Assembly (NCBI GenBank): GCA_021775385.1
Contig: JAJFHW010000117.1
Location: forward strand, 1 to 9,876
Length of the DNA stretch: 9,876 bases
Direction: 5' to 3'
From: Hyphomicrobiales bacterium
GTDB taxonomy: Bacteria; Pseudomonadota; Alphaproteobacteria; Rhizobiales; HXMU1428-3
Both the position numbers and the translations under genes were made by a program. Positions within the stretch are counted from its first letter, which is position 1, and every line of letters begins with the position of its first letter. The notes below the pieces were generated by a model. That model saw only the letters and a list, made by a program, of their open reading frames with translations, was not told the DNA's origin and did no database searches. This document shows positions 1-5,922 of the stretch, in pieces.

Positions 1-34
1 ATGCAAGTCTTGAGTTCAGATTTGACGTTTATTG

Positions 35-55
35 GGCCGCCTGTCGGGCTTTTTT
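35..55 (+). terminator. Possible intrinsic terminator at left edge
   Basis: A short GC-rich hairpin (35-39 with 45-49, one G-G mismatch, five-base loop) is followed by six T at 50-55, then a run of eight G. It would end a plus-strand gene lying to the left of the window and converging on amtB. The stem is short and imperfect, so this is only a candidate. No gene can be supported in bases 1-94. Confidence 0.35.
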
Positions 56-94
56 GGGGGGGGAAGTGAGTTTTAATGGTGGGGTATAGAGCAT

Positions 95-126
95 TAAAAA
101 ACATGGGAGCCTTTCGGCCCCCATGT
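95..126 (-). terminator. Intrinsic terminator of the glnK-amtB operon
   Basis: Read on the minus strand, the arms at 120-126 and 101-107 pair perfectly (7 bp). A G-T wobble (119/108) and three GC pairs (116-118 with 109-111) follow, closing a GAAA tetraloop of GNRA type (112-115). The hairpin leads into six or seven U residues (95-101). Stem, stable tetraloop and U tract make a textbook rho-independent terminator 35 bases past the amtB stop codon. Confidence 0.9.
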
Positions 127-147
127 TTGTTGTTTGGGAGGGATCAT

Positions 148-172
148 GAATTCAAATTTATTATTTGAATTC
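148..172. repeat. Perfect 10-bp inverted repeat spanning the amtB stop
   Basis: The arms 148-157 and 163-172 are perfectly complementary around a five-base loop (158-162). The amtB stop codon at 161-163 lies at the loop/arm junction, and the last amtB codons form one arm. In the transcript it would be an AT-rich hairpin immediately before the strong GAAA-loop terminator. It may protect the mRNA 3' end or may be chance; it has no U tract of its own. Confidence 0.5.
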
Positions 173-1462
173 TGGGTAAGCTTCTAGGCCGATTTCTGTA
201 ATATCGAGACCTTTTAGCTCTTGTTCTGGTGTGCAGCGAATGCCGATTGTGAACTTCAAGATTACCCAAAGCACTAGGCTGACTGTGAACACCATTGCGC
301 CGATTGCGCCAACACCGATTGCTTGTGTTGTAAAGTTTGCGCCAGTATTTGTTAGTGGAACAGCCATTGTGCCCCAGATACCAGCAAATAGGTGAACAGG
401 GATCGCACCAACTACGTCATCAATTCTTAGTTTATCAAGAAGTGGAACAGTGAAGACTACGATTGCGCCGCCAACTGCACCAATTGCGATTGCCATTGTT
501 GGAGATGGTGTTAGCGGTTCTGCTGTGATTGCAACAAGACCAGCAAGTGCACCGTTTAGTGCGAATGTTAAGTCGACTTTGCCGTATAGTAGTTGTGACA
601 ACACGATGGCTACAAGAACACCAGCAGCAGCTGCTAGATTTGTGTTTACAAAGATGTTTGACACTGCAGATGCGTCGATGTTTGTTGCGAATGCTAGTTG
701 TGAAGCGCCATTAAAGCCGAACCAGCCGAGCCATAGGATGAATGTGCCTAATGTTGCGAGCGGCATGTTTGAACCTGGAAGTGGTGTGATGATGCCATCA
801 TGGAATTTAGCACGGCGTACTCCAAGGACAAGTGCGCCAGCTAACGCGGCCCAGCCACCTGTTGAGTGAACAATTGAAGAGCCAGCAAAGTCCAAGAAGC
901 CCATTTTGTTCAAGAAGCCTGCGCCCCATGTCCAAGCACCTACGATTGGGTAGATGACACCACAAAGGATGGCCACGAAGATTAGGAAAGGCCAAAGTTT
1001 AATGCGTTCTGCTAATGTGCCAGAAACGATAGACGCTGCTGTTGCGCAGAATGCCATTTGGAAAAACCAATCTGATGACGTTGCGTAATCACCAGAGTCT
1101 TTGTCTGGAACTGGAATGTCTTTTGGAAGGAATGAGCCGATGTAGCCACCGTCAACGCCTTCATACATGACATTGTAGCCAACTAGCCAGAAAACCAGGC
1201 CAGCAATAGCATAAAGTGCGATATTTTTTGTACATTGCATTGAAACGTTTTTGGTTTGAACCATGCCTGCTTCAAGCATAGCAAAACCAGCTGCCATCCA
1301 TACAACGAGGATGCCGCCAATTAGAAACAAAAGAGTGTTAAAAAGAAATGCTGCATCAGCTTTTGGAGCTGCTTTCGCGGCTTCTTCAGCTAATGCTGGT
1401 GTAGCTATTGCGACGGTCGCAATAGCCAAACCCAGAGCTAATAGTTTTTTTACCTGTGACAT
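161..1462 (-). CDS. amtB: Ammonium transporter AmtB
   Basis: A 433-residue inner-membrane ammonium channel of the Amt/Mep/Rh family, which conducts ammonia derived from ammonium into the cell. Residues 1-25 look like a signal peptide (KK, hydrophobic stretch, ALA just before EE), as in many bacterial AmtB proteins, and a charged Ala/Lys linker follows. About eleven membrane helices follow. Family landmarks are visible: FAMLEAGMVQTKN near 60-72, Asp191 in LDFAG (the conserved ammonium-recruitment Asp), and the twin pore histidines His199 (IVHSTGG) and His357 (VHLFAG). The cytoplasmic C-terminal tail (about 409-433) contains the ELKGLDITEIGLEAY stretch that communicates with PII. An AGGAT ribosome site precedes the ATG by about ten bases. 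The gene lies 35 bases downstream of glnK, so the two are almost surely cotranscribed; GlnK binds and blocks AmtB when nitrogen is plentiful. Confidence 0.97.
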   Translation of the reverse strand: MSQVKKLLALGLAIATVAIATPALAEEAAKAAPKADAAFLFNTLLFLIGGILVVWMAAGFAMLEAGMVQTKNVSMQCTKNIALYAIAGLVFWLVGYNVMYEGVDGGYIGSFLPKDIPVPDKDSGDYATSSDWFFQMAFCATAASIVSGTLAERIKLWPFLIFVAILCGVIYPIVGAWTWGAGFLNKMGFLDFAGSSIVHSTGGWAALAGALVLGVRRAKFHDGIITPLPGSNMPLATLGTFILWLGWFGFNGASQLAFATNIDASAVSNIFVNTNLAAAAGVLVAIVLSQLLYGKVDLTFALNGALAGLVAITAEPLTPSPTMAIAIGAVGGAIVVFTVPLLDKLRIDDVVGAIPVHLFAGIWGTMAVPLTNTGANFTTQAIGVGAIGAMVFTVSLVLWVILKFTIGIRCTPEQELKGLDITEIGLEAYPEFK

Positions 1463-1497
1463 TATTTTACTATCCTGTATTTTTAGGTCTGTGTTTT

Positions 1498-1836
1498 TTA
1501 GAGCGCGTTTTCGTTCGTTTCGCCGGTGCGAATGCGCACGGCTTGTTCGAGCGATGTTACGAAAATTTTTCCATCACCGATTTCACCAGAGCCAGCAGCT
1601 GTTTTGACCGCTTCAATGATTGTTTCGACCCGTGCTGCTTCGACGGCAATTTCTAGTTTAAGTTTTGGAACAAAGTTAACGCTGTATTCAGCGCCACGAT
1701 AAATTTCACTTTGACCACGTTGGCGGCCATAACCTTTGACCTCTGTTACTGTGAGACCTGTAACCTCAATGGCACTTAAGGCTTCACGAACAGTATCTAG
1801 TTTGTGAGGTTTGATTATTGCTGTGATGAGTTTCAT
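1498..1836 (-). CDS. glnK: Nitrogen regulatory protein PII (GlnK)
   Basis: A 112-residue PII signalling protein of full family length. It forms trimers that bind ATP/ADP and 2-oxoglutarate and relay nitrogen status. The start MKLITAIIKP is typical. The T-loop (about 37-55, GRQRGQSEIYRGAEY) keeps Tyr51, the residue uridylylated by GlnD. The B-loop region SGEIGDGKIFV (83-93) supplies nucleotide contacts, and the C-terminal RIRTGETNENAL closes the binding site. Placement directly before amtB with a 35-base gap marks it as GlnK rather than GlnB, which usually accompanies glnA. A strong AGGGGG ribosome site lies eight bases before the ATG. Expression is probably NtrC/RpoN dependent, from the sigma-54 promoter at 2002-2017, through a leader of about 155 nt. 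In low ammonium, uridylylated GlnK should leave AmtB open. Confidence 0.97.
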   Translation of the reverse strand: MKLITAIIKPHKLDTVREALSAIEVTGLTVTEVKGYGRQRGQSEIYRGAEYSVNFVPKLKLEIAVEAARVETIIEAVKTAAGSGEIGDGKIFVTSLEQAVRIRTGETNENAL

Positions 1837-1859
1837 TTCATCCCCCTGTCTTCGGAATT

Positions 1860-1896
1860 GTGCATTTCACTTTTTGCTGGTTTGAATGAAATGCAC
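1860..1896 (-). promoter_or_regulatory. Perfect hairpin in the glnK 5' leader
   Basis: The 10-bp arms 1860-1869 and 1887-1896 are perfectly complementary around a 17-base loop. In the transcript the hairpin ends about 23 bases before the glnK start and stands just ahead of the AGGGGG ribosome site. There is no U tract after it, so it is not a terminator. It could influence glnK translation or mRNA stability, or be a protein-binding inverted repeat in DNA. No known riboswitch class is recognised. Confidence 0.5.
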
Positions 1897-1923
1897 TCAT
1901 TCTTGTTTAAGCATTCCCTATAT

Positions 1924-1948
1924 CCAAAAACCGGACGCCATTTTTTGG
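1924..1948 (-). repeat. Second leader inverted repeat (CCAAAAA/TTTTTGG)
   Basis: The arms 1924-1930 and 1942-1948 pair over 7 bp around an 11-base loop, in the middle of the inferred glnK leader. The pairing is A/T-rich and weak alone. It gains interest because a third short repeat (TGCCT/AGGCA, 1971-1985, 5-base spacer) lies near the predicted transcript 5' end, giving three hairpins in a row. Confidence 0.35.
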
Positions 1949-2001
1949 AGCCATGCTTTGAGATAAACGCTGCCTTAATTAGGCAACTGGTTTTCTACTG
2001 T

Positions 2002-2017
2002 TACAAGGGGCGTGCCA
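2002..2017 (-). promoter_or_regulatory. Sigma-54 (RpoN) promoter of glnK-amtB
   Basis: On the minus strand the sequence reads TGGCACGCCCCTTGTA. The accepted sigma-54 consensus is TGGCACG-N4-TTGC(A/T). The -24 element matches fully, the GG-to-G spacing of ten bases is exact, and only the C of the -12 GC is replaced by T. Transcription would start near 1990, about 155 bases before glnK. RpoN control of glnK-amtB through NtrC is established in many proteobacteria, which fits. Confidence 0.8.
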
Positions 2018-2066
2018 AAAAAGGCATCTTTTTTAAGCTATTGAAAATAAAAGATAATATTAGGTG

Positions 2067-2083
2067 TGCTGATTATTTGGGCA
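2067..2083. promoter_or_regulatory. Candidate NtrC binding site
   Basis: The sequence TGC-N11-GCA matches the outer conserved bases of NtrC enhancer sites (TGCACC-N5-GGTGCA type), while the inner bases match poorly. Its centre is about 85 bases upstream of the predicted sigma-54 transcription start, an acceptable place for an enhancer-binding protein. Only one such site was found, and a six-base match can occur by chance, so confidence is modest. Confidence 0.4.
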
Positions 2084-2101
2084 GGGGTTAACAAAATCTT
2101 A

Positions 2102-2147
2102 TGTATAAAAAATAGGCGCAAATATGTTATTGCCTATTTTTTATACA
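2102..2147 (-). terminator. tesB terminator: perfect 16-bp inverted repeat
   Basis: The arms 2102-2117 and 2132-2147 are perfect complements over 16 bp around a 14-base loop. The inner GGC/GCC clamp is followed by six T on either strand, so it can act in both directions. It starts 20 bases after the tesB stop and sits upstream of the glnK promoter region. It therefore probably ends tesB transcription and insulates the nitrogen operon. Confidence 0.8.
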
Positions 2148-2166
2148 CCAGCGATTTAAGGGTATC

Positions 2167-3024
2167 TTATTGGATTGGGCGTGTGAGCCCTTCTTGGGCT
2201 GTGGAGGCAATCAGGGCCCCGTTTTGGTCAAAGAATTGCCCCTGGCAGAGGGCGCGTGCGCCGTTAGCATTGCTGGAGGTTTGCTTATAAAGCAGCCATT
2301 CGTTTATTTTAAAGGGGCGATGGAACCAAATGGCGTGATCTAGGCTTGCTACCATGATTTTAGGGTCGAATAATAATTTACCATGAGCCTTTAAGGCTGT
2401 GTCAAGAAGAGTGAAGTCACTGGCATAGGCTAATGCAGCTTGTTGTAGTGCTGGGTTCTCATCTAGGGGGGTGAGTGCGCGTATCCAGAAAGATTGTTCT
2501 GGTTTCTCTGGTTTAGGGTCCAGGTATCTTTCTAGATTTGTTGGGCGCATTTCGTAAGGACGATCTCTTTTGAAATATGTGCGCACTGGCTCAGGTATTT
2601 TATCTCCATAGTGATCAAGAAGAGTTTTTATAGAGGGGAGATCCTCTGGATCAGGTGCATTTCCCATTTGATCTGCGTGATTAAATCCTGGTTCATCTTT
2701 ATGGTATGAGGCGGACATGGTTAAGATGGCTTCTTCGCCCTGGAGGGCTTCTATAGTGCGGGTTGCGAAGCTGGCACCATTTCGAATTGGGTTAACCTTA
2801 TAGGTTACGGATTTATCTGGATTGCCGGGTCGCATGAAATATGCGTGGAGAGAGTGGCAAAGTTTGTCTTCTACAGTTAGAGAGCCTGCTAGTGCGGCCT
2901 GGGCTATAACTTGACCACCATAAATTCTGTTCCAGCCTGGGTTATGTGAGGGGGCTTCAAAGGTGTTTGGGGCAATTTTTTTTAAATTCAGGGTTGATTC
3001 TAGAAGATTTTTTGGGTCTGTCAT
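2167..3024 (-). CDS. tesB: Acyl-CoA thioesterase II (TesB family)
   Basis: A 285-residue double-hotdog thioesterase that hydrolyses acyl-CoA to fatty acid and CoA in the cytoplasm. Landmarks include NRIYGGQVIAQA (32-43) and HSLHAYFMRPG (58-67) in the first hotdog, then SFATRTIEALQ (85-95). In the second are Asp203 (ASDFTLL), Ser227 (VASLDHAIWFHRPF) and Gln277 (TAQEGL), which match the Asp/Thr/Gln catalytic set described for E. coli TesB with Ser for Thr. The frame stays open for 40 further codons upstream, to an ATG at 3144. I chose the ATG at 3024 because it has AAAGAG about nine bases ahead and gives the usual family length of about 285, while the upstream ATG lacks a ribosome site and adds a sequence with no family likeness. 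The gene is divergent from the hydroxylase gene, with a terminator just downstream. Confidence 0.95.
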   Translation of the reverse strand: MTDPKNLLESTLNLKKIAPNTFEAPSHNPGWNRIYGGQVIAQAALAGSLTVEDKLCHSLHAYFMRPGNPDKSVTYKVNPIRNGASFATRTIEALQGEEAILTMSASYHKDEPGFNHADQMGNAPDPEDLPSIKTLLDHYGDKIPEPVRTYFKRDRPYEMRPTNLERYLDPKPEKPEQSFWIRALTPLDENPALQQAALAYASDFTLLDTALKAHGKLLFDPKIMVASLDHAIWFHRPFKINEWLLYKQTSSNANGARALCQGQFFDQNGALIASTAQEGLTRPIQ

Positions 3025-3105
3025 CTTATTTGCACTCTTTGGTAATTGCGCTTTTGTTGATTGAAAAAGGTGATGTTTCTGGTCCGTTAGTTTATTTGAT
3101 GATGC

Positions 3106-3133
3106 TTGACGCAAATCGCTTAGCTGATAGTTT
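3106..3133 (+). promoter_or_regulatory. Weak candidate sigma-70-type promoter for the hydroxylase
   Basis: TTGACG (3106-3111) is a good -35 hexamer, and TAGTTT follows after 16 bases as a poor -10. It would start transcription near 3141, about 100 bases ahead of the hydroxylase ATG, in the 217-base divergent gap with tesB. The -10 matches only half of the consensus. A self-complementary decamer (CTATCGATAG, 3230-3239) lies between ribosome site and start codon and could be an operator or a small mRNA structure. Confidence 0.25.
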
Positions 3134-3241
3134 GAGATTGTCATAAAGTTGAAGGCTTGAACAGGACTATAGTTTGATTAGAGATGGTGTTGGGGCGAGA
3201 AGTGAACTTCCTCAGTGCTGAAAAAAGGACTATCGATAGAT

Positions 3242-4504
3242 ATGAATGAAGCAGATCGTAAATTTGATGTTGTGACCGTTGGCGGCGGGCTTGTTGGTGC
3301 GGTTGGCGCCATATGTTTTGATAAATTTGCGGGCAAAAATTTTCGCCAAGCTTTGATTGAACGTTTCACACTTGAAGATGGTTCTGACTTTGAGAAAAAC
3401 CCAAATAAAAAACCATCTGGCCGTGCTTATGCTCTTTCGGAAAGTTCTCGGGCTATTTTTGAGGTTCTTGGGATTTGGGATGAAATGGAGCCGTTTGCTC
3501 AGCCTATTCAGGAAGTAGATATTTCAGATAGCGATTTGGATAGTCCGTTCCGGCCGGTGTTTTTAAATTTCAGTGGTGAAATTGCGCTGGGTAAGGTTGG
3601 GGCTTATATCATTGAGCATGAACCACTTGCTGCTCCGATATATAAAGCTTTGCGCCGTGCGTCTTCGCTTGAGGTGTTTGAAGGATGTCAGCTACAAACT
3701 TTTGATCAAAAGCCGGACCATATTCAATTGTCACTTGATAATGGCGCATCTCTTTCAGCCTCTTTGTGTATTGGAGCTGATGGGCGTGGCTCAAAAGTGC
3801 GGTCATTGGCAGAGATAAAAACAATTACATCAGATTATGAACAGGATGGCATTGTTGTCACGGTTGATTTAAGCCAGCCGCATGGTGGTAAAGCGGTGCA
3901 ACATTTCTTACCTTCTGGCCCATTTGCTATTTTACCGCTTCCAGGCGACCGGGCGTCTCTTGTTTGGACGGAACAGCGTGGCAAGGCTGCTGACATGTGC
4001 GCTCTTGTCGATGAAGAATTTATTGCTGAAGTGAATTTAAGGTTTTCTCCTAAGCTTGGGACAGCTGAGTTAGCGGGCCCGCGTAAACATTTTCCGTTAT
4101 CTCTTGTGCTTGCTCGTTCTTTTATTGCTGAGCGAGTGGTTTTGATTGGTGATGCGGCTCATGGTGTGCATCCTTTAGCGGGGCAGGGCATGAACCTGGG
4201 GTTGCGTGATGTCGCTGCGCTTGTTGAGGTGATTGTTGAAACAAAACGCCTTGGACTTGATATTGGTGGGAACGTTGCTTTAGAGCGTTATCAGCAATGG
4301 CGGCGGTTTGATGGTGTCACCTCAGCTTTAGCTATGGATGGGTTGAAGCGTTTGTTTTCTAACGATCAGACATTGTTACGTGAGCTGCGTGGTTTTGGCC
4401 TTCGACTTGTTGATCGTTTGCCGCCATTGAAAGAGTTTTTTGTGAAAGAAGCAGCTGGTGTTAATGGGGATGTGCCTTTGTTGATGCAAGGGAAGAGTTT
4501 GTGA
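3242..4504 (+). CDS. UbiH/UbiF/VisC-family FAD-dependent hydroxylase
   Basis: A 420-residue flavoprotein monooxygenase of the group that hydroxylates the ring of ubiquinone precursors. All three signatures are present: the FAD-binding GGGLVG at 14-19 with the acidic end of the Rossmann fold near Glu40, the DG motif at 179-187 (ADGRGSKVR), and the GD motif at 303-319 (GDAAHGVHPLAGQGMNLG). RAYALS (61-66) is also typical. The product most likely acts in aerobic ubiquinone biosynthesis at the inner membrane face. Sequence alone does not show whether it is UbiH, UbiF, UbiL or a broader-range homologue, so no symbol is given. The ATG at 3242 follows AAAAAAGGAC by about eleven bases. An in-frame GTG at 3215 would add nine residues but overlaps that ribosome site. 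The gene converges tightly with the PdeM-like gene downstream. Confidence 0.92.
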   Translation: MNEADRKFDVVTVGGGLVGAVGAICFDKFAGKNFRQALIERFTLEDGSDFEKNPNKKPSGRAYALSESSRAIFEVLGIWDEMEPFAQPIQEVDISDSDLDSPFRPVFLNFSGEIALGKVGAYIIEHEPLAAPIYKALRRASSLEVFEGCQLQTFDQKPDHIQLSLDNGASLSASLCIGADGRGSKVRSLAEIKTITSDYEQDGIVVTVDLSQPHGGKAVQHFLPSGPFAILPLPGDRASLVWTEQRGKAADMCALVDEEFIAEVNLRFSPKLGTAELAGPRKHFPLSLVLARSFIAERVVLIGDAAHGVHPLAGQGMNLGLRDVAALVEVIVETKRLGLDIGGNVALERYQQWRRFDGVTSALAMDGLKRLFSNDQTLLRELRGFGLRLVDRLPPLKEFFVKEAAGVNGDVPLLMQGKSL

Positions 4505-4525
4505 GTTGAGAGAGAGAAAAACTCA
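4502..4525. repeat. Inverted repeat joining two convergent stop codons
   Basis: The 6-bp arms 4502-4507 and 4520-4525 are perfect complements. Each contains the TGA stop codon of one of the two convergent genes. With a 12-base purine-rich loop and no strong U tract it is a poor terminator. It is nonetheless the only hairpin in the 18-base gap, so both transcripts probably run into the opposite gene. Confidence 0.35.
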
Positions 4526-5266
4526 GCCTGCAAGTAAAGCGTGGTGGGGGACGGGGTAGGTTTTGTAGCTGCCGACCACTTGGATGAGAAGATCGTCATA
4601 GCCAAAAAGAGGTAAAAACTCGTCGCCCAGGATATTTTTCGCGCCTAATTTTCCGCCGAAAGCTGGCATGAGTAATCGTTTTCCGTTTGAGACAAAGCAG
4701 GGTTTTGTGCCTTCATCTAGGAGTTCTTCATTTGTAATCGGGTTGAAATTAATGGGGTCTGTTCTTGCCATTGGGTACATGCCGGCGGCGATTTCATTTG
4801 TAATATCTGATCGTTTCGGGCTTGGGCAAAAATGAATGTCAGCATGTGAGAAATGTGCGGCTCTAATACCGCCAACAAGATTTGGTAATTGGCGTGCCAT
4901 TGGGCCCGCGACCCAGATCCAATCTACTTTTTTTTGAATTCCGTAAAGGCATGTCAAATCTTCAGTGTCTAGATGATAAGTATCATCTAATCTGCGAAAG
5001 ACGCGGCCAAGGGCTATCACTTGCTTGATATTATGGGTGCTTATCAAACCTTCAATTGATTTTATGATGCTGGTTGCAAAAGATTTATTTGCGCCAGCCA
5101 TTAATGCGTTGAGCACGTAACCACTTCTTAGGTATGTGTCTGCGATCACCAAAGTTTCTTCGGCAGGCCAAATTAGCGCGCCGGTTGGGTGCGCGTAAAA
5201 ATCTTTTCCACAAAGATGGATATGTTCTTCTGTATGAATGACTTGTTGGAGTAAAGGTGTCTCCAT
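4523..5266 (-). CDS. PdeM-like protein lacking the phosphoesterase metal ligands
   Basis: A 247-residue protein resembling PdeM, the calcineurin-type phosphoesterase of the ligase-associated DNA repair set (compared from memory). Shared framework: HLCGKDFYAHPTGALIWPAEETLVIAD (17-43), KQVIALG (81-87), VDWIWVAG (114-121) and PCFVSNGKRLLMPAFGG (189-205). The catalytic motifs are broken. DxH is Asp43-Thr-Tyr45. GD is Gly87-Arg88. GNHD is Gly121-Pro-Met-Ala124. The FRHE histidine appears to be Cys147, and GHxHP is Ala161-Gly162-Met-Tyr164-Pro165. Only Asp43 of the expected metal ligands clearly remains, so it should not work as a metallophosphoesterase. The frame is intact and of normal length, which argues for a maintained pseudoenzyme with a structural or binding role, although that is inference. 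No lhr, ligase or exonuclease partner is nearby. AAGAG precedes the ATG by nine bases. Confidence 0.8.
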   Translation of the reverse strand: METPLLQQVIHTEEHIHLCGKDFYAHPTGALIWPAEETLVIADTYLRSGYVLNALMAGANKSFATSIIKSIEGLISTHNIKQVIALGRVFRRLDDTYHLDTEDLTCLYGIQKKVDWIWVAGPMARQLPNLVGGIRAAHFSHADIHFCPSPKRSDITNEIAAGMYPMARTDPINFNPITNEELLDEGTKPCFVSNGKRLLMPAFGGKLGAKNILGDEFLPLFGYDDLLIQVVGSYKTYPVPHHALLAG

Positions 5267-5548
5267 AGGTAATGCTCTTAATAAATGACTGATTTTAGTC
5301 TGCTTAACACTCTAATTTAAAACGGGCTCAAAATTGGCTTCTAACTACGCTTTCACTATGGTCAAATGATTCGGTTTATGAAAAGGTTAACAGAAATTAA
5401 TCCTTTTGTTTATTCTGTGTTTTTGCACATTTGAAATAAAAAAGCAGGGTAATTTACTTTTGGATGTTATTTTTTGTGGGATAAAGAGACCGTTTTAGGT
5501 ATTTATCTTATTCTGATTGCTTTGGTATAGACTTTGAAAGTTGGATTT
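5267..5548. other. Divergent intergenic region with a TTAA-containing inverted repeat
   Basis: This AT-rich stretch of about 280 bases must hold the start signals of the minus-strand PdeM-like gene and the plus-strand DUF6460-like gene. At 5381-5407 AAAAGGTTAA and TTAA-T-CCTTTT form a stem with one bulged T and a six-base loop. On the minus strand the same bases read TTAA-N6-TTAACC, which is one base short of the TTAA-N7-TTAA spacing of CtrA sites. TATAGA at 5526-5531 could be a -10 element. No small gene was found. Confidence 0.35.
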
Positions 5549-5833
5549 ATGGAAAAGTTTTTTGGTGGCCCCGTTATATATGTGATTTTGCGTCTTGCGC
5601 TTATATCGCTCGTTTTGGGGGTTGTTTTAGCAGCTTTCAATCTTGATGCTTTTGCTTTGGTGCATAAGCTTCGTGAGCTTATTCGTTATGCTTACGATTT
5701 GGGCTTTGATGCGTTTATTTGGATTGGCGATTATTTTTTACTAGGGGCAGTTATTGTTTTCCCTATTTGGTTGGTGTTGCGATTGTTTGCGGCCATGAAG
5801 CCAAATGAGGGAAAGAGCCTAAAAAAGGACTAG
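5549..5833 (+). CDS. Small two-helix inner-membrane protein, DUF6460-like
   Basis: A 94-residue protein of unknown function. After a short FFGGPVIYVILR opening, one membrane helix covers roughly residues 9-31 (ending VVLAAF). An amphipathic cytoplasmic or periplasmic stretch (KLRELIRYAYDLGFDAFIWIGDY) follows, then a second helix at about 63-81 (LLGAVIVFPIWLVLRLF), and a Lys-rich tail. The order GGP..LRL..LVLGVVL, LGFDAF.W and LLGAV.V.P.WL.LRL fits my recollection of DUF6460, common in Hyphomicrobiales. That assignment needs a profile search. I prefer the ATG at 5549; a TTG at 5534 would add five residues, and the ribosome site (GAAAG) is weak in either case. The gene stands alone, divergent from the PdeM-like gene and convergent with the ArsC-family gene. 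Confidence 0.8.
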   Translation: MEKFFGGPVIYVILRLALISLVLGVVLAAFNLDAFALVHKLRELIRYAYDLGFDAFIWIGDYFLLGAVIVFPIWLVLRLFAAMKPNEGKSLKKD

Positions 5834-5884
5834 AGCGCCATCTGGTTTCAGAAAGCCAATGATAATCGATTTTGAGGGTTTTGT

Positions 5885-5901
5885 TACGTTTGCTGAACGT
5901 A
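5885..5901 (+). terminator. Weak hairpin after the DUF6460-like gene
   Basis: TACGTT and AACGTA form a perfect 6-bp stem with a 5-base loop, followed by only three T. It lies about 50 bases past the DUF6460-like stop and may mark the end of that transcript, but it is GC-poor and lacks a long U tract. Confidence 0.25.
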
Positions 5902-5922
5902 TTTGGTGGGGTGTGTTTTTTT

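Noticed and set aside
1..69. Short frame starting with the first ATG of the window
   Set aside because: It is only 22 codons, runs through the hairpin and the G run, and has no ribosome site visible.
450..869. Open frame of 139 codons on the plus strand
   Set aside because: It lies wholly opposite amtB, has low-complexity Ala/Pro/Thr composition, and amtB is certain. It is a shadow of that gene.
2011..2036. GTGCC-A6-GGCA followed by six T as a plus-strand terminator
   Set aside because: The stem is only four bases, no plus-strand gene ends here, and the bases are better explained by the -24 element of the sigma-54 promoter.
1804..2091. Open frame of 95 codons on the plus strand through the glnK leader
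   Set aside because: It overlaps the glnK start and runs through the leader and sigma-54 promoter; no family resemblance.
4523..5266. Calling the PdeM-like gene a pseudogene
   Set aside because: There is no frameshift or internal stop, the length is normal, and the non-catalytic motifs are well kept. An inactive but maintained protein fits better.
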